A DNA stretch of 64,000 bases, from assembly GCA_034421575.1 (NCBI GenBank), contig DAOUKG010000028.1, positions 27,159 through 91,158 of the forward strand, given 5' to 3'. This DNA comes from VXLM01 sp034421575 (GTDB lineage: Bacteria > Chloroflexota > Dehalococcoidia > Lucifugimonadales > VXLM01). Under the pieces are notes generated by a model that saw only the letters and a program-made list of their open reading frames with translations, ran no database searches and was not told where the DNA came from. Positions 17,601 to 25,712 of the stretch are shown in pieces; the stretch's first letter is position 1, and the number at the start of each line of letters is the position of its first letter. A program made the translations under genes and the position numbers.

Positions 17601-18699
17601 ACTCTTGCAGGTTGTCCAGGCTGCCCAGTCCCGAAGGGATTGCTCCCGACAACTTGTTATGAGACAGATTCATCTGTTGCAGTTTGTCGAGGCCACCCAA
17701 TTCAGAGGGGATTTCTCCCGTCAACTCGTTAAAGGGGAGGTATAGCACTTGCAGGTTGAGGAGGCTACTCAGTTCAGAGGGGATCTTGCCCGTCAGTTTG
17801 TTACTCGCGAGAGTCAAGTCCCGCAGGTTGGTGAGGTTACCCAGTTCAGAAGGAATTTCGCCCGTCAACTCATTGCCGTACAGGCGGAGCCGTTGCAGTT
17901 TGGAGAGGCTGCCCAGTTCGGCAGGGATTGATCCCGTCAAGTGGTTGTCATGCAGTTGTAAGTCTGACAGGTTAGCGAGACTGCCTAATTCGGAGGGAAC
18001 CGCGCCGGACAACCGGTTTTGCGAAAGATCAAGCTCCTGCAGGTTAGGGAGGCTGCCTAGCTCGACAGGAACTGCGCCGTTCAGCCGGTTTCCGGAAAGC
18101 TTCAGTTCCTGCAGGTTATCGAGGCTGCCCAGTTCCCTTGGGACCGTGCCGCTCAACCGGTTATGAGAGAGGTACAGTGTCCTCAGATTGGCAAGGCTAC
18201 CAAGTCCCCCTGGAATCGCTCCCGTCAGCTCGTTTGTGTAGAGGTACAACCATTTCAATTCGGTGAGACTACTCAGTTCGGCAGGGATTGAGCCCGTCAG
18301 CTTGTTATAGGCCAAATCCAGTCGGATAAGTCCGGACAGCGAGACTAACTCCGTGGGAATCTCGCCATTCAACCCTTTTCCAGACATCACCAATCCCGTC
18401 ACGCGCCGTGGAGTTCCGCCTATTGTGACGCCGTCCCAGTCCTCAATGGGGACGTCGGTCGACCAGTTAAGGGTGGCGGTACCGGCGAGGGTGTCACGAC
18501 CCGCAAGCAGCGCCTCGCAGTCGGAGACGAGGTCGGGGTTGTTGGAGGGGTTGGGAACTGCTGTGCCGGAAGAGCAGGTGGAGGCAGTGTCAGTTTGCGC
18601 AGAGAGGGGCCGCAGTTCGAAGTGGAATGCCGCCGATAAGCTCACGATTGCGACGGCCAACAGGGAGAGGAGGATCGTGAAGCGGCAGCGCAATAGCAT
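14689..18699 (-). CDS. Giant secreted plant-type leucine-rich-repeat protein (about 42 LRRs in three blocks)
   Basis: A 1,336-residue protein with an N-terminal signal peptide (MLLRCRFTILLSLLAVAIVSLSAA). I count about 42 repeats of 24 residues with the plant-specific consensus L-G-x-L-x-N-L-x-x-L-x-L-x-x-N-x-L-T-G-x-I-P, grouped as about 19, 11 and 12. Each block starts with a Cys-containing cap (DCEALLAGRDTLAG, then NWS and I-x-DW-x-G-I/V-T) near residues 40, 590 and 950. The first two blocks and the third end in TGCIP/TGCVP caps. No kinase or membrane anchor follows. The ATG at 18699 with GGGAGGAT upstream is preferred to a start 21 codons earlier. It is convergent with the LppX-like gene. 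Its role is probably extracellular binding; the ligand is unknown. Confidence 0.93.
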   Translation of the reverse strand: MLLRCRFTILLSLLAVAIVSLSAAFHFELRPLSAQTDTASTCSSGTAVPNPSNNPDLVSDCEALLAGRDTLAGTATLNWSTDVPIEDWDGVTIGGTPRRVTGLVMSGKGLNGEIPTELVSLSGLIRLDLAYNKLTGSIPAELSSLTELKWLYLYTNELTGAIPGGLGSLANLRTLYLSHNRLSGTVPRELGSLDNLQELKLSGNRLNGAVPVELGSLPNLQELDLSQNRLSGAVPSELGSLANLSDLQLHDNHLTGSIPAELGSLSKLQRLRLYGNELTGEIPSELGNLTNLRDLTLASNKLTGKIPSELSSLLNLQVLYLPFNELTGEIPSELGGLDKLQQMNLSHNKLSGAIPSGLGSLDNLQELSLFSNELTGEIPPALGSLENLRELYLGENRLTGSIPPQLDNLKNLQELGLSFNQLTGKIPTTLGSIAGLRSLYLDSNRLTGEVPSELGDLKELQGLSLFDNRLTGEIPTELGTLSNLELLYLSRNEFTGGIPVELGSLANLIQLNLSYNRLTGEIPAELGNLSNLYSLFLTSNRLTGVIPAELLDLSDLQELYLSGNQLTGCIPVGLSDIPNNDLDDLNLPLCDCSSGPTVPNPTDNPGLVSDCETLLAGRDILRGTLSLNWSEQLSIHDWRGLSIEGGRVVGIDLGGGSPSNYLTGRIPSELGELSELQVLNLSYNHLTGPIPPQLESLANLEVLLLNDNRLTGPIPAELGDLTNLKSINLFGNNLSGPIPDELSSLTKLESLRMGGGSLDGPLPAWLGELTNLAYLQLGGSQFSGPIPVELSNLVNLEALAIGWNRLSGPIPPELSRLTKLKKLHLDNNQLTGQIPLGLGSLSNLELLHLNANRLTGEIPPELGSLTNLEVLSLFRNKLTGGLPPELGSLANLKQLWLSHNQLTGPIPPELINLTNLTHLRLSGNQLTGCIPDGLRVVQDTDFASLNLPFCSDHPCVTEGAVNDVNNPALISDCEALISAADVLLETGSGRSLNWTAATPISEWQGITLRGAPERVGWLDLQNRRLGGSISKDLALLTQLTYLNLRGNNLTGRIPPELGNLTNLVVLNLHTNRLSGPIPDLRSMIRLEQLYLANNDLVGAVPAWLNEMTRIRELWLWGNSLSGAIPDLSGMAALDRLKLQNNLLTGGIPEWFGEMTNLRYLYLHHNLLGGTIPPELGNMTNLRYLWLHTTRLTGSIPPELGSLDNLWDLNLRNNRLSGSIPAELGDFDSLRWMRLHENQLTGPIPQELGELDSLESLWLHGNDLTGSIPPSLGKLAILQHLWLKDNDLSGEIPLELDELDNLIQWRFAGNRLTGCVPAGIANVEDNDIEELGLQVCE

Positions 18700-19011
18700 C
18701 GCCAGATCCTCCCTGTTCTTGATACCAAAGTTCAAGCTGCAGATTGTGGTCATAATACGCACATGGTGGGACTGGTGTAAATGGGGTGTTGCGCACGCAT
18801 CTTTAGGGCTGATGATACGAATTTACCAAACTTATGGATAGCCGACTTCGGATACTTATGAGCAGACACTCTCCAGTTGAGACAATGGAATTGAAAGGGA
18901 ATCTCGAAGCGTTGGGGACTTCCCTGGGGTTCCGTTTTCGAATGCCTTCTCGATTGAACGAAACTGATGGTCGAAACGACGCAGTTCAGCTTTAGAGCGT
19001 GTCTGACTAGG

Positions 19012-19040
19012 TACCGGCCCCGTATCGGGGTACGGGGGTG
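19012..19040. repeat. GC-rich palindrome (CCCCGTATCGGGG)
   Basis: GTACCGGCCCCGTATCGGGG followed by TACGGGGG is a short hairpin with a related stretch (GCCCCGTACCTGATGCGGGG) at about 5118-5140. It lies 30 bp before the MITE-like element. Confidence 0.5.
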
Positions 19041-19068
19041 ACGTTCCTTAGCCGGGATGACGGTGTTA

Positions 19069-19197
19069 TACCAATTGGGTGTGACTTTTGCCGTATTCTC
19101 AACTCATCAGACTTTCCGGATTCCGGCCTTCGCCGGAATTACGGGTGAGACTCGGCTGTGCACGGCCAATTCACGGTGTAGCCAAAACGAATTGGTA
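19069..19197. mobile_element. MITE-like element, copy 1 (129 bp, TACCAATT/AATTGGTA ends, TTA flanks)
   Basis: The element begins TACCAATTGGGTGTGA and ends ACGAATTGGTA, so its 8-bp ends are perfect inverted repeats. TTA lies directly outside both ends, consistent with a target-site duplication. A REP-like hairpin (GGATTCCGGCCTTCGCCGG) sits in the middle at 19117-19145. A closely similar second copy is at 54837-54964. There is no open reading frame, so it would have to be moved in trans. Confidence 0.75.
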
Positions 19198-19315
19198 TTA
19201 GACTCAATGAGGGTTTCTCGAAAGGTATGTGCGGCTACCCTTAGCTGCACTTTTACAAAGTCCAGCTTTGAGTGAGCATCTTGACATCAAGAGAATAGCG
19301 CACTATGATGCCTAC

Positions 19316-19576
19316 ATGAGAACTACGTTGACAATAGACGATGACATAGCTGAGAGACTGCGAGAGCAGGCGCGGCTTCATGAGAGGACATTCAAGCAGG
19401 TAGTCAATGACACCTTGCGACGCGGGCTATCACCCGACGAGAGAGAGATTCCGAAGCCCCAATATAGGATCGTGCCCAATCGCAGCGCACTTGTACCTGG
19501 GATAGATCCGACCAAACTGAATCAGATCAATGACCAACTCGAAGCCGAGGCTTTTGGCGCACCGAGCGCAATTTGA
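19316..19576 (+). CDS. Ribbon-helix-helix antitoxin (VapB-like)
   Basis: An 86-residue protein that begins with a ribbon-helix-helix DNA-binding segment (MRTTLTIDDDIAERLREQAR, then TFKQVVNDTLRRGL). This is followed by a flexible C-terminal tail that would wrap the toxin. Its TGA stop overlaps the TTG start of the downstream PIN-domain gene, so the two are translationally coupled. The ATG at 19316 is chosen at the start of the RHH fold. Confidence 0.85.
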   Translation: MRTTLTIDDDIAERLREQARLHERTFKQVVNDTLRRGLSPDEREIPKPQYRIVPNRSALVPGIDPTKLNQINDQLEAEAFGAPSAI

Positions 19577-19998
19577 TAATCCCTGACATCAATCTGTTGG
19601 TCTATGCCCACAATGATGGGTCCCCCTACCATGATCCCGCTAAGCACTGGTGGGAAGGATTAATTGAGGGCGAAGAGAGGGTAGGAATACCGTGGGTGGT
19701 ATCGGTGGGATTCGTGCGGCTGATGACTCACCCTAGGGTGCTCGTCAGTCCGGCGACGCCTGTTCAAGCGGTTGACTACGTTAGAGAGTGGTTTCAATTC
19801 CCGCACGTACTATCGATCAACCCCGGTCCTGATCACCTAACCCATTTTCGGCGGAATCTGCTCGCAGTCGGGGTGGGCGCCAATCTGACAACGGACAGTC
19901 ACCTGGCGGCCGTCGCTATGGAATATCAGGCGGAGATCCACTCAAACGACATGGATTTTAGTCGTTTCCCGGGGCTGCGTTGGCGCAATCCCCTGTGA
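19573..19998 (+). CDS. PIN-domain ribonuclease toxin (VapC-like)
   Basis: A 141-residue PIN-domain protein. The acidic metal-binding residues are visible in IPDINLLVYAHN (first Asp), in the central TPVQAVDYVREW region and in LTTDSHLAAVAMEY (C-terminal Asp). It resembles the VapC subgroup that begins I-x-D-x-N-x-L-x-Y-A. VapC toxins cut tRNA or rRNA. The TTG start at 19573 overlaps the antitoxin stop, the usual arrangement of such pairs. Confidence 0.88.
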   Translation: MIIPDINLLVYAHNDGSPYHDPAKHWWEGLIEGEERVGIPWVVSVGFVRLMTHPRVLVSPATPVQAVDYVREWFQFPHVLSINPGPDHLTHFRRNLLAVGVGANLTTDSHLAAVAMEYQAEIHSNDMDFSRFPGLRWRNPL

Positions 19999-20259
19999 TG
20001 CGGAAGAGTCGAACTCCCGAATCATTGCACTGCATTGGGTAAAGATATCCCACTTTCCGGTGGTTGTGTCGAGTGCTGAACGTCTCGATTCCGTCTGGGA
20101 CTACTTGCGAGATACCCGGATACTCATAGTGCTATCCTGTCAAAACAGTGGTGCCGCGACTACCGTTAATCTCACGAGACCTCGTCATCTGCGACCGTCA
20201 AGAGACTGCCGCTATACTAGCGCACTCAATCCTGTTCAACTTAGTGAGTCTCGTTTTCC

Positions 20260-21273
20260 ATGAGTCATATGGCCAAAGGAAATAATCAACCCCGAGCCCT
20301 GATACTCGCGCCGTTTGCGGAGGGGGAGTTGCAGCGATTGGCGGGGAGGCTCGATGTCGAGTACGAGAGCTGGATGGAGTCGGGGCGGCTGCATGACCCG
20401 GAGGAGTTGGCGGTGAAGCTGAACGGTCTGGGCGCGTCGGTGCTGGTGGTGGAATTGGACTTCGTATTCGAGGAGATGTTCGAGGCTGTCCCGGAACTCA
20501 AGTTCGTAGGGATCTGCAGGGCAACGACGAGTCACGTCGATATCGAGGCGGCGACGGCGAACGGGGTTGCAGTAGTCAACACTCCCGGCAGGAACGCGCA
20601 GGCAGTTGCGGAGCACGCGTTGGGACTGATGTTGGCGCTGGCGAGGCGCATTACGGAGGGGCACAGCTACGTCACGGGCGGTCGATGGCTGAACCCCGTT
20701 GGGCCGTACGTCGAGTTGAGGGGCGTAGAGCTAGCGGGCAGGACGCTTGGCATCGTGGGGTTAGGCGCCATCGGGCGGCGGCTGGCAGAGATGGCGAGAG
20801 CGATTGGAATGAAGTGCCTCGCGTATGATCCGTATATTGGTTCTTCACCACCCGACGTGCATTTGAAGGACCTGGACGAGGTGCTGGCTTGTTCAGACTT
20901 TGTATCTGTTCATGCACCGTTGAACAACGAGACAGAAGGCATTATCGATTCGAGAAGGTTGGTGGTCATGAAGCCGACGGCGTATCTGTTGAATCTCTCG
21001 GATGCCAGAATTGTGGACCGAGACGGGCTTGTGAATGCGCTCGAAAGCAGGAGTATTGCGGGGGCCGCGCTGGACGTATTTGAGACTCATCCCATCGCCC
21101 CGGACCACCCGCTGCTGAGGCTCGACAACGTGATCCTGACGCCTCACCTGGGCGGAGCGACGGAGGAGACGATCGTGCGTTATTCCAAGATGATGGCCGA
21201 CGACATCGTGCGGTTCCTCGATGGCGAGAGGCCGCTGAATCTCGTCAACCCTGACGTTTGGGAAAAGCAGTGA
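20260..21273 (+). CDS. D-isomer-specific 2-hydroxyacid dehydrogenase (phosphoglycerate dehydrogenase-like)
   Basis: A 337-residue NAD-dependent dehydrogenase. The nucleotide-binding fold is TLGIVGLGAIGRRLAEMARAIG. The catalytic triad is visible as Arg in NLSDARIVDRD, Glu in LDVFETHPIAPDHPL and His in VILTPHLGGATEET. The enzymes reduce 2-keto acids or oxidise 2-hydroxyacids. Its stop overlaps the GTG start of the FGGY kinase by four bases, so the two are co-translated and probably act in one sugar-acid pathway. The exact substrate is not evident; serine biosynthesis is less likely given the neighbours. Confidence 0.9.
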   Translation: MSHMAKGNNQPRALILAPFAEGELQRLAGRLDVEYESWMESGRLHDPEELAVKLNGLGASVLVVELDFVFEEMFEAVPELKFVGICRATTSHVDIEAATANGVAVVNTPGRNAQAVAEHALGLMLALARRITEGHSYVTGGRWLNPVGPYVELRGVELAGRTLGIVGLGAIGRRLAEMARAIGMKCLAYDPYIGSSPPDVHLKDLDEVLACSDFVSVHAPLNNETEGIIDSRRLVVMKPTAYLLNLSDARIVDRDGLVNALESRSIAGAALDVFETHPIAPDHPLLRLDNVILTPHLGGATEETIVRYSKMMADDIVRFLDGERPLNLVNPDVWEKQ

Positions 21274-22772
21274 GTGAGCGATACATAGTAGTCGTGGACG
21301 CGGGGTCGACGCGGATTCGATGCTACGTGTTTGGCTCACACGGCAGAGTGGTGGCGGAGCGGTCGGCCGCCTGGAGCTATGTTGAGCCCGAATTGCCGTC
21401 GCCGTATGTCTGGGAGCTGGACACGGAGAGAGTCTGGGACTCGACGGCGAAACTCATCGCCGAATGCGTCGGAGCCAGTAAGGTTGAGGCGCGGCGAATC
21501 GCGGCCATTGCCGCCACGAGCCAACGACAGGGAGTCGTCTTTCTCGACAGGGAAGACGGCGTTTTGTACGCAGGGCCGAATACCGACATAAGGGCAATTT
21601 TCGAAGGCGCGGCAATTGACGACGCGAATGGTCAGCAGGTCTTCGAGGTGACTGGGCGGCTGCCATCGTTATTGTTCACGGCCGCCAAGTTGAAGTGGTT
21701 CAGTCAACACAAACTGGAAGTCTACGAGAGAATCGACCGGGTGATCACTCTGGCGGACTGGCTGAGGTGGAGGCTATCAGGTGAGCTGGTGAGCGAGACG
21801 ACGTTGGCGGCAGAGGCGGGACTGCTGGACGTGCGGAAGCGCGAGTGGTGCGCGGAACTATTCAACGAGCTTGGAGTCAAGGACATCTTTGGGGTTCCCA
21901 TCGAGAAGGCCGGTACGGTGGTCGGAAGTGTGCGGCGAGAGGTCGCTCACGACATCGGCGTTCCACCCGGCCTCCCTGTGGTTGTGTGTCCTGCGGATAC
22001 GCAATGCGGGCTCCTGGGGCTGGGGACTGGCGGTGTGGGGCAGGTGGGAATCGTGGCGGGTTGGAGCATACCCCTATTGACGGTCACGGAGGAGCCGATT
22101 TTCGACAAGGAACGGAGGATATGGACAGGTTGTCATGTGGGTCAAGGGCTGTGGAGCCTGGAGAGCACATGCGGGGATGCCGGCAACTCGTATCGCTGGC
22201 TGGCGGATACGGTGTGGGAAGGAACGGCTGATCCGTTCGACAGAATGGATAAGGCAGCGGGCGACATTTCTGCAGGATCGGACGGAGTCCTGGCGTATTT
22301 GGGGGCGTCCCGAATGGATATGAGCAGGATTGGATTGCGGACCGGTGGGTTCAGCTTCCCGATACCTCTGACGTACAGCGGAATCGGACGTAGGCACTTG
22401 ACGAGGGCGGCACTTGAATCCATTGCGTACGCGGTGCGAGCGAACCTTGAACAGTTGGAGTGTGTAGGCGGATTCAAAGCGTCCAAAGTTGCAGTGGGAG
22501 GGGGTATGATAGGCACATCGACGTGGGTCGAAATGCTGCCGAACGTGTTGGGGCGTCCAGTGGAAGTGGCGAATTCGGAAAACGTGACTGCGGCGGGGGC
22601 TTACGTTACGGCGAAGGCGGCGCTGGACGGTCATGATTCGCTTGCCGATTTGGCGGAGGCAAGCGCGGACATGAGGATATTTGCGCCTACCGCCGTAGGC
22701 ACGGCAGAATACGACGATCATTATCAGCGTTGGATGGAAATGGGCGAGCATTTGACATCTGCGGGAGTGTAG
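21270..22772 (+). CDS. FGGY-family carbohydrate kinase
   Basis: A 500-residue sugar kinase of the FGGY group (xylulokinase/glycerol kinase/gluconokinase type). The N-terminal ATPase motif is VVDAGSTRIRCYVF. Other blocks are IAATSQRQGVVFLDRE, the central LPVVVCPADTQCGLLGLG and the C-terminal ADP-binding VAVGGGMIGTSTWVEMLPNVLGRPVE. GTG at 21270 is preferred because it overlaps the preceding stop in a GTGA junction; a TTG four codons upstream is an alternative. A class II aldolase gene follows after 163 bp, which suggests phosphorylation of a sugar or sugar acid before aldol cleavage. Confidence 0.88.
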   Translation: MSERYIVVVDAGSTRIRCYVFGSHGRVVAERSAAWSYVEPELPSPYVWELDTERVWDSTAKLIAECVGASKVEARRIAAIAATSQRQGVVFLDREDGVLYAGPNTDIRAIFEGAAIDDANGQQVFEVTGRLPSLLFTAAKLKWFSQHKLEVYERIDRVITLADWLRWRLSGELVSETTLAAEAGLLDVRKREWCAELFNELGVKDIFGVPIEKAGTVVGSVRREVAHDIGVPPGLPVVVCPADTQCGLLGLGTGGVGQVGIVAGWSIPLLTVTEEPIFDKERRIWTGCHVGQGLWSLESTCGDAGNSYRWLADTVWEGTADPFDRMDKAAGDISAGSDGVLAYLGASRMDMSRIGLRTGGFSFPIPLTYSGIGRRHLTRAALESIAYAVRANLEQLECVGGFKASKVAVGGGMIGTSTWVEMLPNVLGRPVEVANSENVTAAGAYVTAKAALDGHDSLADLAEASADMRIFAPTAVGTAEYDDHYQRWMEMGEHLTSAGV

Positions 22773-22882
22773 AAAGAGACAGATGCCACATTCTGCAAAC
22801 CGTTTAAGCTTCCCTACCTCAAGCAGTCCTTCCCGGAAAATTCTGATTGACGGTTCCGTATCGTAGATGCTCCTCAAGGAAG

Positions 22883-22913
22883 ATGGATTCCCGCCTTCGC
22901 GGGAATGACGGTG
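22883..22913. repeat. REP-like palindrome
   Basis: GATGGATTCCCGCCTTCGCGGG followed by AATGACGG, a copy of the hairpin family at 220, between the kinase and the aldolase. Confidence 0.8.
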
Positions 22914-22935
22914 ATAGGTAATGCAGATATAAGCA

Positions 22936-23604
22936 ATGAATACGGAACCAGTCAAAGAGCAGGTCGCCGAGGTGGCGAGGAGGATGGCTGAGCTTGGTCT
23001 CGTCTCAGGGACGAGTGGGAACGTGAGCGCGCGGGTGGCAGGCGGACTGATGGCGGTCACTCCAATGGGCAAGAGCTGTGAGGAGATGTCAGCGGACGAC
23101 ATCGTCGTCGTTGACGAGGACCTGTATCCGGTCGAAGGGGACCTGATGCCATCATCGGAGTCGCTGCTGCACGCGGCCATCTATGCGGCACGGTGGGACA
23201 TTGGGGGCATCGTACACACTCACGCGGTCTACTCGAGCGCAGTGGCGGCTGCGGGCATGAACATACCGCCGATCGTCGATGAAATGGTCGTGAACCTGGG
23301 TGGAGAGGTGAGGGTGTCGGAGTATGGGCCTCCCGCGTCGGAGGCTGTGGCGGAACGTGTCTGCGAGGCTCTCGGGAACAGGGACGCGGCACTCATCCGA
23401 AATCATGGGGCGGTCGGAGTGGGTGAAGACCCCGAAGTCGCGCTGAAGGCCTCTGTGCTCACCGAGCGGGTCGCTCAGATATTCGTGCTGTCGTCGGTTC
23501 TTGGGTGTCCTTCAACCCTACCCGACGAGGTGGTGGCGTCCGAAGCAGCGATTTTCGAGATGCGAAGGACTGCCCGCAGCAACCGGATTGCGCTAGACTC
23601 ATAG
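22936..23604 (+). CDS. Class II aldolase/adducin-family protein (L-fuculose-phosphate aldolase-like)
   Basis: A 222-residue zinc-dependent aldolase. Family features are the phosphate-binding GLVSGTSGNVSARV, the SSESLLHAAIY catalytic-glutamate segment, the zinc pair in VHTHAVYSSAVA and the third histidine in LIRNHGAVGVG. Members cleave fuculose-, rhamnulose- or ribulose-phosphates, or decarboxylate keto-tetronate phosphates. Lying just downstream of an FGGY kinase, it most likely acts on that kinase's product. The exact substrate is inferred only to this level. Confidence 0.88.
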   Translation: MNTEPVKEQVAEVARRMAELGLVSGTSGNVSARVAGGLMAVTPMGKSCEEMSADDIVVVDEDLYPVEGDLMPSSESLLHAAIYAARWDIGGIVHTHAVYSSAVAAAGMNIPPIVDEMVVNLGGEVRVSEYGPPASEAVAERVCEALGNRDAALIRNHGAVGVGEDPEVALKASVLTERVAQIFVLSSVLGCPSTLPDEVVASEAAIFEMRRTARSNRIALDS

Positions 23605-23634
23605 GGACCGAGTCAGCTCAACGAGGACCAACGC

Positions 23635-24006
23635 ATGGTATCCGTACCGGGATTCATTCTAAGACGCTTGTATGTGAAGGGCAGCCTCAAGAATGCTGCG
23701 ACAGGGTTCGAGTTCGAGCTCAGGAACATCCTTGGATCGGGCTACGCCACAAAAGTCTTGCCGTTGAAGGTCGACGGTGAAGAGCTTTCGGCCGATATGA
23801 GCTACTTCAATGTCGAAGGGAAGGAAACTCCATTCACCGACGTATCTGCAGAGAACACCTTCAGCCTGGAGATCAACAAGACGATCACAGTGTGGACAGA
23901 CGTCGCTTCCCTGGAACCGGGTGTGCACACGGTGGAGATGGGGTTCGACGTTCCGGGGCTGGGCACGATGAAATTCGACTTTACCGACGAATTGGCGGAT
24001 GAGTGA
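23635..24006 (+). CDS. Conserved hypothetical protein, beta-rich
   Basis: A 123-residue protein I cannot assign. It opens VPGFILRRLYVKGSLKNAATG and is predicted from its alternating pattern to be almost all beta strands, with FELRNILGSGYATKVLPLKV and HTVEMGFDVPGLGTMKFDFTD. There is no signal peptide and no recognisable catalytic motif. The stop overlaps the start of the next gene (epimerase) by eight bases, so it is part of the same operon. It may be a small ligand-binding or accessory subunit. Confidence 0.75.
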   Translation: MVSVPGFILRRLYVKGSLKNAATGFEFELRNILGSGYATKVLPLKVDGEELSADMSYFNVEGKETPFTDVSAENTFSLEINKTITVWTDVASLEPGVHTVEMGFDVPGLGTMKFDFTDELADE

Positions 24007-24952
24007 GAAACCTCGTCGCATAGCCGTAACGGGGGCATCGGGATACATTGGGACGGTGCTGATCCGCCGGCTGGCGGAACGCGACGACGTATCGGACGTT
24101 CTTGCTATCGACGTGAGGGAGCCGCGCCAGGACCTCGGAACGAAGGTGTCGTTTGTTCGGCAGGACGTATCGGAGCCGTTTCCCGGCCTGTTTGCCGAGA
24201 ACGAGGTGGACACGGTCGTACACCTGGCATACCTGCTGCGACAGGGGAGGAACCGGGAGGCGAATCGTCGAGTGAACGTGGGAGGTACCCGGAACACCAT
24301 CGAAGCGTGTCGCGAGAGTCGGGTCAGGCGGATCGTCTATCTCAGCAGCACCAGCGTGTACGGAGCTCACGCCGACAATCCTGAGGCGTTGACGGAGGAC
24401 ATGCCCGCCCGTCCGGTTTCGGGACTCCAGTATAGCGAGGACAAGCTCGCGTCGGAGATCCTGCTGAACGAGTTTGCATCGGAGTCGGACAGGGTAAGCG
24501 TTTGCGTATTGCGTTGCTGTCCAGTCATGGGTCGGAATGCCGACAACTTCATTGCCGGTGCCTTTGACAAGCCTTTCCTCGTGGCGATTTCGGGAGCCAA
24601 TCCGCCGATGCAACTCATACACGAAGACGATGCGATACGCTGCATGGAGTTGGCAGTATTCGGATATGCCGAGGGGCTGTATAACGTCGGGAGTGCCAGT
24701 TCGATAAGGTGGAATGAGATGGCGGCAGCAGGCGGCCGGCGTGTCGTTTCTCTGCCATCGTGGCTACTCTCAGCGGCCACACAGATCACGTGGACGCTGA
24801 GGCTACAGTCGGACTCGCCGGCTGTTGGACTGCACATGATCCGGTATCCGTGGTTCGCGAGTACGAATAAGATCGAGCGCGAGATGGGATTCCGTCCACG
24901 ATATTCTTCCAAGGAAGCGTGGGACGCGTATCTTGAGAGAGCGAGGCCATGA
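23999..24952 (+). CDS. NAD-dependent epimerase/dehydratase (extended SDR)
   Basis: A 317-residue extended short-chain dehydrogenase. The cofactor motif is VTGASGYIGTVLIRRL near the N-terminus. The catalytic YxxxK is in GLQYSEDKLASE, and the serine region is YLSSTSVYG. The later QLIHEDDAIRCMEL is a typical extended-SDR substrate-loop motif. Members act on nucleotide sugars or on free sugar lactones. It overlaps the upstream hypothetical gene and is followed 51 bp later by an SGNH hydrolase gene. The substrate is unknown. Confidence 0.88.
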   Translation: MSEKPRRIAVTGASGYIGTVLIRRLAERDDVSDVLAIDVREPRQDLGTKVSFVRQDVSEPFPGLFAENEVDTVVHLAYLLRQGRNREANRRVNVGGTRNTIEACRESRVRRIVYLSSTSVYGAHADNPEALTEDMPARPVSGLQYSEDKLASEILLNEFASESDRVSVCVLRCCPVMGRNADNFIAGAFDKPFLVAISGANPPMQLIHEDDAIRCMELAVFGYAEGLYNVGSASSIRWNEMAAAGGRRVVSLPSWLLSAATQITWTLRLQSDSPAVGLHMIRYPWFASTNKIEREMGFRPRYSSKEAWDAYLERARP

Positions 24953-25003
24953 GCGGCCGACGCTCAGATAGGCTCATCACACATCAAATGGCAGAGGAAC
25001 ATT

Positions 25004-25648
25004 ATGGGAGACTTCTGGATTCAGGATGGCGAGAGGATGCTGTTCATTGGGGACAGCATAACGGACTGTGGCAGGCGGGACAGTGCCGCTCCCCTAGGTG
25101 ACGGGTACGTGAGTATGTTCACGGAGCTTGCCACGGCGAGGCATCCGAGTCGGAGCATCGAGTGGGTCAACATGGGCATCGGGGGCAATAGGACCACCCA
25201 CCTGAAGGAACGCTGGCAGGCTGATGTGCTTGATTGGAGGCCGGACCGTCTCTCCATCAAGATAGGGATCAACGACCTGAACAGTTTCCAGAGAGGCGAC
25301 CACGACGGCGTGCCACCTGACGAGTACCGGCGGAACTACGAGGATATCCTGAGTTCCACCCGTGAGACGCTGGGTGAGATTCCGGTCATTCTCATCACGC
25401 CGTTCTACATCTCGACGAACACCGAAGACGAGGTGGAGGGCACGGTACTCCGTATGATTCCCGAGTACATCGGAATCGTGGAAGAGATGAACGTGAAATA
25501 CGGGACGATGCTGCTCAACCTGCACGAAATCTTCGGGGAGCACCTGAAGTACCGGCCGGCCAGCGTGTTCTGTCCTGAGCCTGTGCATCCGAATCACACG
25601 GGACACATGGTTATCGCCAATGCGTTGATGGAGTTCCTGAGCCGGTGA
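25004..25648 (+). CDS. SGNH/GDSL-family hydrolase
   Basis: A 214-residue esterase/lipase-fold protein. Block I is LFIGDSITDCGRR with the catalytic Ser, block II has the glycine in NMGIGGNRTTHL, block III has the Asn in IKIGINDL, and block V is VHPNHTGHM with the catalytic Asp/His arrangement. There is no signal peptide, so it is probably cytoplasmic. Such enzymes remove acyl groups from sugars or lipids. Its place in a sugar cluster suggests a carbohydrate esterase, which is inference. Confidence 0.87.
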   Translation: MGDFWIQDGERMLFIGDSITDCGRRDSAAPLGDGYVSMFTELATARHPSRSIEWVNMGIGGNRTTHLKERWQADVLDWRPDRLSIKIGINDLNSFQRGDHDGVPPDEYRRNYEDILSSTRETLGEIPVILITPFYISTNTEDEVEGTVLRMIPEYIGIVEEMNVKYGTMLLNLHEIFGEHLKYRPASVFCPEPVHPNHTGHMVIANALMEFLSR

Positions 25649-25712
25649 GATCGGTTATGCCGGAGGCGGAGTCGGATGGACTTTGGAAGTGGTCATATAG
25701 AGGGTTGAAACT

